Source: Rhodamnia argentea (Eukaryota > Streptophyta > Magnoliopsida > Myrtales > Myrtaceae). From it: a stretch of 64,000 bases of DNA. The first letter of the stretch is position 1. Each line of letters opens with the position of its first letter. The DNA is taken from the NCBI RefSeq assembly GCF_020921035.1, contig NC_063154.1, forward strand, positions 1,736,001 through 1,800,000. Reading direction: 5' to 3'. Below the pieces are notes generated by a model. It was not told where the DNA came from, did not search any database, and was given only the letters and a program-made list of their open reading frames with translations. Below, one piece after another: positions 25,061 through 36,769 of the stretch. The translations under genes were made by a program, and so were the position numbers.

Positions 25061-25659
25061 CCTCCCATTATATGTCTTTGTCTTGATCCATCAACTTAAA
25101 ACAAATTCCACAACAATGTCAGGATTCTATGAAAACAAATTATACAACAATGTAGAACCAAGGAGCATTCTGTGTCATCCAAATTCCAATCATTTGTTTC
25201 TTCTTGTATGAATTATTCAGTAAGTTTGCCTACACTCCTCGAAAAAAACTGGTGATGCAGACAATAAATTCCTTATTTGACCATAAAATCCAAGGTCATC
25301 ACTTCGGTAGTACTAGTAACTCTGTCTCAGACCCAATTATCTTATTTGCTGGGGATTGACTAGCCGGACCTTGTACTAATCATCAAACTGAAATGGACAA
25401 AGAGCACTCACCTTCAAGAATCAAGAAGACAAGAATTCCAAATTTCAAGCGCTAGCAGATTATCATACCCAAAACCAAAAAAGAGGAAAAAAAAAAAAAA
25501 ACAGAACCTAATGAACGACACAGCAAAGACTACTCTCTTCGAAATTAAAGCAGAGTGCAAAGAAAAGCAGAGGAAAAAAGGGTTTGCGAGTTGGAGAGTC
25601 ATAAGATTCAATTACGAGTTGGTGGCGAAGCAGAGGGAAAAAGGGTTGACCAGAAAAAT

Positions 25660-25872
25660 TCAACTTTGACTCACCTCGCTCTGGATAGCTGCAGCGGAGT
25701 CGGCGAGCTGCAAAAGAGAGGCGAACCGACTGGCGAGGTTGCCTGCGGCGGAGCTAGGTTTGCTGGGCGCTCTGGCTTGCCGCGTATAGAGAGATAGACT
25801 CAGAAAGAGACGACTGGGAATTGGGAAATTCGAGACCGAGCCAGGTCTTTTGGAAGGCTTAAAATTTAACAC
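25660..25872 (-). other. Orphan exon-like stretch with a strong donor
   Basis: On the minus strand there is an open frame rich in Ser, Arg and Ala that ends AADSAAAIQSE-like (LADSAAAIQSE) immediately before GAG|GTGAGT at about 25673. The frame has no ATG. The composition looks like an organelle targeting peptide, but no downstream exon is obvious. It may be the first exon of a gene that has decayed, an alternative leader of the EIF1AD-like gene 1.2 kb downstream, or chance. I do not recognise it. Confidence 0.25.
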
Positions 25873-27345
25873 AGAAATTGCAATCTAGGCTTAAAATTTG
25901 TAAAAAGCGAATTAAATTTTAAAACTTATCGTAATAAAACAATTAAATCCCTCCATTAACTTCGACAAATTTATCTAATGACGTGATTTATATTAATCAT
26001 TTTTCTCTGACACGAACAGCCTGCGTAAAAATGTCCACATCTGCTGAATGACACTTCTGCTACTACGCACTGAAAATAAACAAAATAAAAGAACAGAAGA
26101 ACCATTCGGCTTAAGCCCGTGACCCCAAAAAATAAAAGAAGAGGAAGAAGACGAATCTGATAAAATCAACGGAGGAAGGGGAAACAAAGTACCTAGAAAC
26201 CACAGATGAAGAGTCGCAGACTCTCAGACTGAGTTATACAAGGAAAAGCTGCTGCTGCAATGGAAGTAGTTTCCGTCTTCTGCTTCTTCTTCCTCTTCTT
26301 CCCTTTTACCTTCTTTTTTTTTTTTTTTTTGGCTCTCTCCTCTTGGGAGATAAGAACGAAATGTTTAGAGAGAGAAAGTGAAGAACATGCCCTTCTTTTT
26401 CCCAAAACGAAGTCCTCTCAACCCTAAGCCCAAACTCAACTTCGTCGAAATTAACCCTCGTCTCTCTTTGAAAGCTTAGGGTTCAGACTAGGGGGATCGG
26501 TTCTCGATCCGGTGCGGTTCTCCTCAAGAACCGAGAACCGGACCGGTGGTTCCGATTCTCAATTTTTCGGAACCGGGAACCGGACCACCGGTCCGGTCCG
26601 GTTCCCTGGCAGTTCCATTGGATTGAACACATGCCCCAAAAAAAAAAATGTATCATTCCTGGACGGTCCCGATCTAGAAAATGTAGAGACTGAACATTAA
26701 AAAATTTCAAGTTCATTTCGTAAAGGTAAAGTTGAGAACTTTTTACAAGATTGTTTCCAAAATGCATATGGGATTCAAGCAAAAACGATCTCCCTTTGGG
26801 TCAAAAACGGCCCAGAAACCGACCGAGGTAAGATCGAGATGAGGATTTTGTTTGGGGACTAAAAAGGCAAGATCGAGAAAACTCCATGCGCATGGAGTTT
26901 TCTTGATAAAAAAAAAATTTCCATCGGTCCGGTCCGGGCGGTCCAATCCTAGCGGACCCTAGAACCGGGAACCGGACCACCGGTCCAGGCGATCTCGGTT
27001 CGGGTGATCCGATTTGCTCACCCCTAGTTCATACGATGTTCTCGGTTGGGGGAGGAAGGAGATGACGTTAGGGAGAGACGACTTTCCTGGATAAGTAAAT
27101 TATCCAAAACGACGTCATTTTGCAGGCGTGGACATTTTTACTTCAACTATTCATCACGTGAGAAAGAGAAATGAATAAAATAATTCACGTCAACGTTTTC
27201 CGCTAAGTAAATTTTACAAAATTAATAAAAGAACTCGATTGTACAAATTTAATAAATTTTGAAATTTGATTGTATTTTTTTATATAAATTTTAAAATTCA
27301 ATTACACTTTCGTAATAAATTTTAAGACTTCTAAAAAATATATTC
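25855..27345. repeat. Possible large foldback element with inverted arms
   Basis: The left arm at about 25855-26055 and the right arm at about 27095-27345 are inverted versions of each other. Both carry TTAAAATTT words, an AATTAAATTTTAAAA-like block, and at the inner end AAAAATGTCCAC.TCTGC..AATGAC in opposite orientation. About 1.05 kb lies between the arms, including a poly-T tract and a GGTTC-type repeat. It could be one foldback transposon or two separate inverted insertions. Confidence 0.5.
26490..27015. repeat. ACCGG/GGTTC-rich repeat cluster
   Basis: ACCGG, CCGGT and GGTTC words occur densely in both orientations at about 26495-26615 and again at about 26925-27010 (for example GAACCGGACCGGTGG and GGAACCGGACCACCGG). 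The two dense blocks flank about 300 bp of other sequence, so they may be the terminal parts of one non-autonomous element. No protein is encoded. Confidence 0.55.
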
Positions 27346-27369
27346 ATTTTTTTAGCTACAGCTAAAAAT

Positions 27370-28700
27370 CTGCTCCAAAATCGATCCGGATGGATCTTTA
27401 CTTAGAATCGGGAACAAGACCGGTTCCAATCGATTCCCAAAAACTAGAACTTATCCCCGGACCGATTCAAACAAGAACCTATTCCCCGACCTATTTTTCA
27501 AGTGGTCTAGTTCGGTTCTTGAGTAAACCCGATTCGATTGCACATCCTTAGTCCGTGCCGGCCGATGACCGGTGCCTTTAATGAGTTAGTTATCATTAGA
27601 TAGAGTCCTCACGAGTTCAGGCACTAATCTATGCAACTTGCGTTTGGAAAGACTTTTTGGTAAATACAAAGTAGTTAAATATGTACATTGGATGTAGCTT
27701 GTAGAGAACAAAAATTGGAACTTAACTAGGAGTTAATATGCACACTGCTCGTACGGGATTATGAGAATTAGACATGTCTAAAATCAACGGTGCGCTTCAT
27801 ACGAGCCATTGTACAGGTCCAGTCATACCGACCAATGTAATAGTGCCTCTCGATTGGAGTTTTCAGTTACGATTCAATTTTCCTTTATTGATTATTTTCC
27901 CTTTTCCATTCTTTTCTTTTCTTTTCTTTTCTTTGTTCCTTTTTTGGTTCAACCGGCGGGCCACTAGCTGATGGCCAGCAACCCCGGGCAAGTGCGGGAG
28001 AGGGTCATCGGCCCTTTGCCTCATAAAAAGAAAAAAAAAAAAGGATAAATAAAAAATAAATATTTTGGAGATTTTCAATGCGATCTAGTTAATCGAACTA
28101 AACCAAAATAACCGAACTGATAAAAAGAATGGCTATTTTTCAATTACTTGATCCCAACTGAAGTTCTCAGTTCAGTCCAGTTAAAGATTTCGGTTTTCAA
28201 ATTCGATTTTGAAATCCCTAGCTCTCAGGGCACGGATCATCCGCACGGATGCCTATCCCTATTGTTAGGAAATAGGAGGAGAATCATCCAAAGTCCTCGA
28301 ACTTCCCTCGGAGATTCCATCTTGCATTTGCATGCATAGCTTCATACTTATGACGGCACAACGCCGGCGCCAGATCAACTAAAGAACGACGCTGAGAAGT
28401 AGTTCTTCTCTCCGATAAGATGCACTTGCATCGCTTTGATGAGCTACTACATCTGTTCCAGACCTACGACGCCTGATACAATCAAGATGTCAGTCATCAA
28501 CCAAAAATAACATATCCAATGTCAGTCGGCAACGAACCAGGAGATGCCCAGTGAAAAGATTGCTCTGTTCATTGAGCTCTCACTGTAGCTTCTAGCTTCG
28601 CGGAACATAAGAAGCCCCAAAACTACTGCTGTTGGAGTGTTCTCGCCCAAAGAAATTCCTTTAGGAAGTTCCCTTTCGATATAAGTCACCGACTCCCAAA
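27370..28700. other. Repeat-rich spacer 3' of STR7
   Basis: It begins with a GGTTC-type fragment (27370-27550). Later come a TTTTCTTTTC run near 27905, a GC-rich patch with GGCCAGC and GGTCATCGGCCC at about 27970-28015, and a CGGTTTTCAAATTCG-type fragment near 28190. Nothing looks like an exon. The last 100 to 200 bases before 28714 should be the STR7 3' UTR. Confidence 0.5.
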
Positions 28701-28713
28701 CCCTCTCAGAAAG

Positions 28714-31700
28714 CTAAACTGAACTTGAATGTCTGTGAATGGTGCTCTTATTCTTGTCGGAGCTTGCGATTGGCCGTCGACCCTTGTGAGGACCTCCGAT
28801 GATGTCCCACGTCTCAAATTGCCTTTGCCGAGCTCTCGCCCTTTCCTTTTCTTCTTCTGATTTGGAAGAGTAACAGTATGGACAAGAAACGGCATACTCC
28901 CACTCTGGTGATAACATATCAGCATCACTCACTGGTTGTTTGCACCCATAGCAGAGATTGAAAGTTCCCTGCGCCAAACCATGTTCGACCGAAACTCTCT
29001 TGTCAAACACGAAACACTCACCTTCCCAGAGGCTCTCGCTCTTTGGAACCTCCTCAAGATATTTCATTATTCCACCTTTCAGATGATAGACCTGCGAATA
29101 TACAAACCGAAGGGGAGTTCTTCACTGTAATCACAGGGCAAAAAGATAGCCAATTGGAACCTATCAGGCTTTTAAGAAAATGAAACTGAAAGTAGGAGAC
29201 TCCTAAGCATGGCAAGAAAACTACCCAAAAAAAAAAAAGGGTGCCGCATTGGAAAATTTTGCTGACCTATATATGTTGAGCAAAAAATAGAGCATGTTTT
29301 GGATATGAAACTCAAAGATCTTGCATACAGACCTGTTTGAAACCCTTACTCAGGAGGAAACTTGAAGCTTTCTCACATCGAATTCCTCCCGTACAATACA
29401 TTGCCACCCGAGGCACTCTTTCTTTTGGAAGTTCTGCTTGCTGATCAGTATTTGCACTAGAACCATGTTCTTCGGCCAATTTCATCTGCTCCCCATCCAA
29501 TTCAGGAGGTTGGAACTGATTATCCACCCAAGCTGGAAACTCTCGGAAAGCCGTGGTGCATGGGTCAACTGCTCCTTTGAACTTCCCAATTCTTGTCTCA
29601 TAGTTATTCCGCACATCAATCACTACCTAAAAGCAATGCAAGTACATAATAAGCTAGGTGACTGGCCGAAATGCGCTCCCAATGGTTATTTATGCCCAGT
29701 GAGGCTTCGAAGCCTGAATCTTAAGATGCCAAAAGCTATAAGTCAAAGTTTAACCACTTGCTGTGGGACTCTATCCAATATCATGTCGCATCTGGTTTAG
29801 ATAATTCAACTAAATTAAGGACAGAACGAAATCTTTTAGCAATCAAGTAGATGTTTGCCAAGGATATGAACACATGGTGAAGACACAATGAGTCTGAGCG
29901 TACATTTTTTTAGGAATTGAGGAACCTCATTTGACATAAAGTAGTCAATCAAAAAAAGGTTTACCCAACCGGACAGTGAATGAGAATGCCTAACAGACTC
30001 CATAAGCAACATTCCCACTTTGGATGAGAGGTAGCAGGAAAAAGGCAAGATTTGTTAGGCAAATTGAAGACACTCAACGACAATCAAAGTATAATTTTGC
30101 AAAAGAGGAAACACGAAGCATCCAAAATAAAGACATCAACATGTCAACTACTCACCGTATCTGGATCACTAATCAGTGCGTTCCAATCCCTTGGATTTAC
30201 ATACTTCCCAACCCTCTCAATAGGTGAGACACTAGGCATTCCAAGAGAAACAATCTGTGTAAGCACAAGGGAACACAGAATTATCGTATGGTATAGAAGG
30301 TATCAAATCACATAAACTCAAAAAGCATGTACCAGATGTGTCTAATACAATATGAAGACTCCCCTCACCTCTCTTTTTAATTTGACTCTCACGTGATCCC
30401 AACGGAAGGGGGCATCTTCCCCCGCTGCAAGAGGAGAGCTGCTACTATGTCCATGGTGGAGAGCTTCATCTTCAGGACTCACAGGAGATTCTATTTGTCT
30501 AAGCCCATTTAGACGTTCATCACTCTGAATGAATCCAAGAACTCTTTCTACTGATTCGCGGGTTCCACATATGCTCCCATTGATCCCTTCTGGTGCAAGG
30601 ATAATACCACCTGAGACACGCTGAAAGAACAATAGGCTAGTTTCAGATTGTAAATGAGTGAAAAACAATACAGGCATTAGAAAAGAGAGTTCTGAAAAAC
30701 AAGACAGGCATTAGAAAAGAGCGCGATAACTAGTTAAAGAAAAGGCTACTGAAATATCCACCAAAATGGACCATAAGGCCGCTACTGAGGTTAAGCTTCT
30801 GGATGAATTTGAATTGGTATCAGAGCAGATCTTCCCATGTTCCATAAAAATTAAAAAGAAATCATACCCTTAATGCTTCCTACAATAATATATATTCACA
30901 TGATTGGGCTGGGGCCAATACAACATGCCGCAAATGAGAGGGAGTACCGGAGCGTTACACAATAAATTGCGCCCAATAAATCAGATTCAACTTCTAAAGA
31001 TAGATCGTTCCAAAAGCTTAGCCAGTTAATAAAGTGGCAGTGATTCCCGAAATCAGGCATTTTCTCAAAAACTTCCAATCTTTGGATGCAGTCAGCCACA
31101 TTGTCCCCAAGAAATCCCCATCGTTAGATGCTTAAACCAGAAAGCCACTCTAGCTCTAGAATCCTAGAAACCATGCTGCTAGTGATGGTAAATTATGAAA
31201 ACCGTCTTGCCCATTAACACGGCATGGACACGCCTATAGCCGTTCGACAGAGTTAGATAGCGGTGCTTGGACAACCTTATTTTCAAGCCCGCCTAAACAT
31301 TTCAGTGCAGAATCCACGCATTCAGCTAAAACACCAGCCACGTATATAGTTCAGACTTGCAACCGCAAAAGGCCAATCGACCAATCCCCACTTGCATTAG
31401 TCAAGATATCAAAATCAACCGACTGAAAATGGCACGCAGCTAGAAACTTCAGCCAAGCAACCTCGGCACAAGCACAAAAGTTTACTTTAGGAAAATCCAA
31501 TACTCAGAGGAAACCAGAGCAAAAGCGAGAAGAATAAGCGGATCAAAACGAGAGCACAAACTGGTAGTACCAACCAGTTGCTCGCAGAGATCCTTCAAGG
31601 GCTTCCGCAGCTCGGCGTGATCGGGGAAATCCGCGAACTTGTAGAACGAAACCACCACGAGGGCTGGCGGGTCGGGCTCGGCTCCCGGGTCGTCCACCTG

Positions 31701-31973
31701 GGGGGTGCCCGCGACAGGAATGGGATCGGCGGTCGACCCGGAGAAGCTTTTGGGGAGAGTCATGCCGCTCCTAGCGGAACAGGAGATGGGACAGTGACGA
31801 CGAGAGGGGGTTCCCGGGCGGCTTTTAAGTTGAGGAAGACGGAGCCGCGAGGAGGAGCTTCGGGTGAGGCCCCGAGACGCGAAGCGGACGAGCGTGGGAT
31901 TCAAGGGAAGGGATGAGAGCATCCCCAGGAAGCGCAATGGAGGAATTCTGTGCTTGAGCACAGGCACAGCCAT
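28714..31973 (-). CDS. STR7: Rhodanese-like protein of the STR7 / TrhO (UPF0176) type, 473 aa, 5 exons
   Basis: Exons: 31575-31973, 30369-30620, 30156-30254, 29333-29626, 28714-29091, all phase 0. Residues 1-70 are Arg/Ser/Pro-rich and look like an organelle transit peptide. The N-terminal TrhO-like domain follows ([15 protein letters not shown], then [20 protein letters not shown]). The rhodanese domain carries [10 protein letters not shown] and the active loop CTGGIRC (C328, C334). The C-terminal tail has two Cys pairs, CYGC and CPYC, typical of a zinc site in this family. Bacterial TrhO hydroxylates tRNA uridine-34; the role of the plant protein is not established to my knowledge. The frame is open upstream of the ATG, and M71 is a second candidate start. 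The length is close to Arabidopsis At2g40760, which also lies beside WRKY54. Confidence 0.93.
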
Positions 31974-32269
31974 ATCTAGCCGCAGCACCCCACGTTCTTG
32001 GCCTGGGCGGTGGGCATGGCTCTTCGTCTTCGCGAGTTCTTCACCCAGTGGGCGCTCCCTGTTTCGCAAGAGGTGGTGGTGGACTTCATGAACTCGACAG
32101 CCCCATGGATTCAACCAAGGACTGTTGAAACTGAGCCCAGTGATGATCATCCTTCTGGGCTATCGAAACAGCCCGGAAAGCTCCGAAGCGAACCGCATGA
32201 GCATAATTCGATTAAGAGGAAATCGCCCAAATTAGATTATGATTTCACCCATTTAATCATTGTTATTAG

Positions 32270-32720
32270 GAAAAAGAAGAGCCGCAAAAAAAAAAAAAAC
32301 CCAAATTATGCCCACTACACATATTTATCCCGGATTTCTTTCTTGTGAAAGCAAAAATCACAAACTATGCCAATTGCGATAGATTTAGCCTAAACTTTTT
32401 CTTGTGACGTAAAAAATCCCAAACTTATATTTATGTGACACGCTTACCCTCCGTTGAGATTCTATCAGATGATTTTTCACCCAAAAACAAATGTCGTTTT
32501 TAATTCATTTGAGCCACTCGGGCGCCATGTCGATGTCGTTTGCTTTTCGTCGTCTATGTATGTAGATTTTTAATACTTCTTATTGAGGGAACTTTCATAG
32601 AGGGTAAGTGCGTTACATAGGTATGCATTTGAGATTTTTTTGTGTCACATGACTTTTTTTATGACAAATATGTCATAATGCGTATAATTTAGAGTTTCTG
32701 GTGGTTGTTTCGCTTATTAT
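32270..32720. repeat. Foldback (inverted-repeat) element, family D
   Basis: The left half has CCCAAATTATGCCCACTACA and AAATCACAAACTATGCC. The right half, read on the other strand, has AAACTCTAAATTATACGCA and TCTCAAATGCATACC, so the two sides pair with many mismatches around a centre near 32500. A related copy lies at 57060-57390, sharing the AAACGATGTTGTTTTTAATT and TATGCAAGTAGATTTTT-like steps. No open frame is present. It looks like a non-autonomous MITE-like element. Confidence 0.55.
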
Positions 32721-35189
32721 ATTATCCTAAGTGAATGATACGCTCTAACTTAGCGTAATGATGGGGGAACATGGAAGCAGCATTCTCCCCCCAATATAGG
32801 AGGAAAAAAAAAACCCCCTTTCTTGGATTCCCCTTTCACCATAATTGTACTTTTTCAATTTTAATCAAGTTGCCTAAGATACCGTTAGTAGAAAATATAT
32901 TAATCAATCGCTTACGCTACCACCACCCACCCATCAAGTTACGGGAAAGCCAAGTCGTGTGTTTAGTATGTCCGCTTTAGAGGCGGGCATGACTGGATTT
33001 GGAATTTAGCGCAAAGAATGCCCCTCTTCACGAAATTTAAAAAAAGAAAAAGATTATTGCACTTATTTTAAGGTTGATTGGAGTGCTTTCTCAACCTTAA
33101 TTAATGTTCCGACCATAAAACAAACCTTAATTAGTGCGATCAGTACAACGTCAATGCGTCATCGATAGCAGGTTTCGCTTCCTTCAAACAATGTCGACGA
33201 AATATTCCAGGATACTTATCCCGAATTTTCTACTTTCTATGCCGGAGAAGTCTGAAAACATGTCAAATAACACTGGAAATGTTGGGGAATACAAGGATCC
33301 ATTTACAAAGGTCTCAAAGGTTCGTATTGTGGGTATATTGAGACGTCGTTCCCGTGAAGGTGATTATGTTAGAAGTTCACCTTTTGGTGATGTTGAACCC
33401 ACAAACGAGCGTTCCCAGGATACGTCTTACTAATAATGGCTCGAATAAACAACTATTATGGCCCCGATAGGCACAAAAATTTGACGAGCCAGGAATGACC
33501 GTTTGATGTGACTTGCATGGATTAATGTGTTCATGGCATTTGAACAAAAGTTATGTGGTGGACTCCACGCATTTGATGATTTACAATGAAGATTCATGCT
33601 CCTATTCACATGATAGCTTTGTTGAGTATAAAGCTGACATTCCTACTTTAAACCTAATAATTTCATTTACTGGGCTGTTCGCTCATACTTTTATTTTTAA
33701 GGAAATTAAGATGGATTCACCTCGCACCTTGCTGTTTGAATTGCCGACTAACATGGAATATTCTTAGCTGGAAGTTGTGAATGTAGAAACTACGTTAAAG
33801 AGTAGATGGAGGAATGCTCATGGGTCCTCTACTCAATTTTGATGGGTCGTCAGGTTTCCAAGGCAGAGCGACACCTTAGGAAAGTACCCGAGTCCGAATG
33901 AGGAAGAAATTCTAGTAGTTTAGAGAGAGTAATGAGATACCGAGTAGCAATAGTCGAGACAACCTCCCTAACATTTTATTGTACATTTTAAGGGAAAGAA
34001 ATGAATATTGTAAGATATACTTGGTACACATCTAAGTATGTTTGTAAATATCTCGGTAGCTGGTATGTCTGTTTATATAGATGGCATACGGTCATGTTTC
34101 CGCAAATAAAGAATAAAGGCTGGCAGAAAATAATAAATAAATTAAAAAAAGATGTATAATAACGAGGCAAAGGTCATGGGGTCATTACACCTCAACTCAA
34201 GTATATTAGTTTATATATATTTTTATTTTATTTTAATTTTTTATAAGTAAAACAAAGAAAAAAAATAAAAAAAAAATGTTATGCAATGTTGCATTCCACT
34301 GCTACAAACCTCGGCCCGCCGACCATCACCGACCGCCACCTCCGATCGCCGTCGACCGCCAGAGAAAAAGGAAACAAAAATAGAAAATTTTATAAATAAA
34401 CAATATATTTTTAATAATAAAATCAATTTTTTATAAATAAAAAATTATTTTGAAACAATAAAATTATAAAATATTTTAAAAAATTAAAAAATCAGTTACA
34501 TGAAAGTGTTTTAGCAATATATTTTTCTTAACAATTATAACACATAGAAATTCAATAATTTAGTTAAATATAGAAGTATTTAAGTTATACGGGTCGAGTC
34601 AGGTATGGATTGGATCGGGTATGTGTCATTAGATTTGTACTATATGAAAATGGATCAAAATGGGTTAAATAGATCAATATGAGTCGAACCATTTTGGACC
34701 CGACCGACCTGTTTGACACCTCTATTAAACGTCACGGAAGATGGGTCTATGAGGAGCCATTGAAAGTCAAGTGCTTATAATAATCTCCCAAACTAAGATT
34801 GGTCGTTCATGAGAATATCTTTCTCTCTCACTTGTTAAAGACAAAGACCTAAGCTGAAAATTAAAAAGAAAAATTATGATTAGTGAGCAAAACCAAGTGC
34901 CACCTCGATTTTGAATTGGTAGATCGAGAACATCCAGCCAGATCTTTGATTGAAAAATTACAAACCCATTGGCCATTTGTCAACTAAAGTAATTAAAAAC
35001 TCCATGTGGACACGAAAGGGCCAAGTGTCCATGATTGAACACCGAGACAAAGGCGAAGAAAGAAATCAAGAGAGAACAAAACATTTGGAGAAACCTTAAA
35101 AGAGGAGACAACTAAATTTAACGCTCTTTTAGCAATAAATAAATAAATAAATTTAATGTGCTTCTACGTGCACTTGATGTACACTAGGG

Positions 35190-35480
35190 CCTTTTTTTTT
35201 TTTTTTATAACAATTCGTCGGAGAATAATTTCTGAGCATAAATGATTTCTTTCTAGTTCCGTTTCCCGAAAGAAAGAATTAGACATTTTCTTTTTACTTG
35301 CTGTTTCTATTCCAAATCTATTTTCTGTCCGCTAATTTGTTCTCGATAACAGAAAAAATTAACGGACGCTACGAAACAGATTCCCGTTCTTTTTCTATCC
35401 TCGAGAACAAAAAAAGCAGGAATTAGAGAAGCACGAGCCTCGCGGGAATCAGAGAAGCTCGAGCCTTACCAAATAGGTTG
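35190..35480. repeat. Dispersed repeat with TTCCG/TCTGTTTC-type words
   Basis: The stretch contains TTCCGTTTCCCGAAAGAAAG, GCTGTTTCTATTCC, and a near-duplicate pair at about 35417-35466 (GGAATTAGAGAAGCACGAGCC and GGAATCAGAGAAGCTCGAGCC, split by a few bases). A similar ATTCTATTCCGGAAAA-type block begins at about 63640. Non-coding. Confidence 0.4.
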
Positions 35481-35681
35481 TCCTCGTAGTTCCCCAAACA
35501 CGAAAAAAAAAATAAAATGGAAGTCTCCCGATTTTTAGTTTTAACCAAATATGATTAATCAAGTGTACCCAGCTATTATTAGTTATTACCTTTTTTGGCG
35601 CCTTGTAGAACAGAAGCATTGAATTACCAATAAAAAAGAGAAAAAATAAAAAATAAAATTGAACCTATTTGTAAAAAGAAC

Positions 35682-35800
35682 CGCTTTGCCAATTCAAGAA
35701 GCATCATTGCTCCCGCCTTATCTTCAAAGAGGGCGACATTTCCTGGAAGCTTGACGACGACGAAACGGGCAACATCAGATGGCTTAAGCTGACCGGACAT
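35682..35800 (-). other. Orphan exon-like frame starting with ATG
   Basis: The minus strand reads MSGQLKPSDVARFVVVKLPG and goes on through EDKAGAMMLLELAK to a possible donor AAGCG|GTTCTT at 35681. The amino-acid composition looks like real protein, unlike the surrounding AT-rich DNA, but I find no second exon and do not recognise the family. It may be a captured or broken gene piece. Confidence 0.25.
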
Positions 35801-36492
35801 CCTGACCAGAAAAAGAAAAGCTGACCCGACATCCAATTTCCTCTTTCCATTCCATATCCATTTCCTTTTCTCAATTTTTTTTTTTTTTTTGGCTATATAT
35901 ATCCACAATGCAATTGCAGACAGGCTTAACCAGACAGGCCGCCTTGCCGGCCTTCGCCTCTGACCAGTCGCTGACCAGAAAAAAGAGGGAAGAGAACAAA
36001 AAGTGCAAAAAAAAAAGAGAAAAAAAAATTAAAAAAGACAAAAAGAAGTCGATACATTGCAAATTTGACTCCTCCCGTATTAAAACTTAAGCACGAATTT
36101 CTGAAAGTTAGGCTAGGCTCATCATTGTCCATGCCAGATCATCCAATCCATGATTGCTTGTAATCAAATAACAGCCTAGGAATTTCGCCGTGCATCGTGA
36201 AAATTTAATATCTGTCAATAGTACAGTTGGAGAACCGAAGAAAAGGACTGTCCGAAGCCGTTGATTTGTTCAAGCCGCTTGTTGTCGTCGATCTAGCTGT
36301 AATGCCTCTGTTGATAGACGGTTGTGATTCATCGGCCGCCGTGGGCAACGTGACAATTAGAAAATTGTGGTGCTAACGAAGTGGTATTAAAGAGAAATAA
36401 AAAATTATATATCTTATATGAAGAATAAGGTCCCGCTCTTTCACAGTAACGTGGGCTGAGGCTGCCGAGTGGAATTAAAGCGAAGCAGCCGC

Positions 36493-36537
36493 TGACGTCA
36501 TCCTCACCTTAAAAGACTACGTCATCGCAGCCACGTG
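36493..36537 (+). promoter_or_regulatory. TGACGTCA, TACGTCA and CACGTG cluster upstream of the WRKY54/70-type gene
   Basis: Three ACGT-core elements lie within 45 bases: a palindromic TGACGTCA at 36493-36500, TACGTCA at 36518-36524 and a G-box CACGTG at 36532-36537, about 235 bp before the ATG. TGACG and ACGTCA sites are bound by TGA-type bZIP factors that act with NPR1 in salicylic-acid responses, which fits a WRKY70-type gene. Function is inferred. Confidence 0.6.
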
Positions 36538-36769
36538 AGCGATTTCTCTATCTTTTTGTCTTTTCAGCTTTTCTTGCCCCCCGGCTTTCAAAACCATGCC
36601 TTCCTTCTCTCGACTTTCCTTCCATCTTCCAGTGATTTGCTCTCCTCCTTCCTGTCTCCTTCGACCAATCAAGCGAAATAAAAACCCCCCAATCATCCAT
36701 CACCCACCCAAAGAAAAACCACCATCGATTCCCAAGAGCGGATAGAATCTGCCATTTTCGCCCGGAAAG

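Larger units (their letters stand above)
32721..36400. other. Repeat-rich spacer between STR7 and the first WRKY gene
   Basis: Contents: a stretch at 33130-33960 with open frames that I do not recognise; very AT-rich DNA at 34200-34560; a GGGTCGAGTC / GACCCGACCGACC fragment at 34590-34720; a CT-poor block at 35190-35480 of the same flavour as the right edge of the window; and an orphan exon-like stretch at 35682-35800. I support no complete gene here. Confidence 0.5.

Noticed and set aside
31578-32348. Plus-strand frames of 112-116 codons opposite STR7 exon 1
   Set aside because: They are antisense to the GC-rich transit-peptide exon and show no family likeness.
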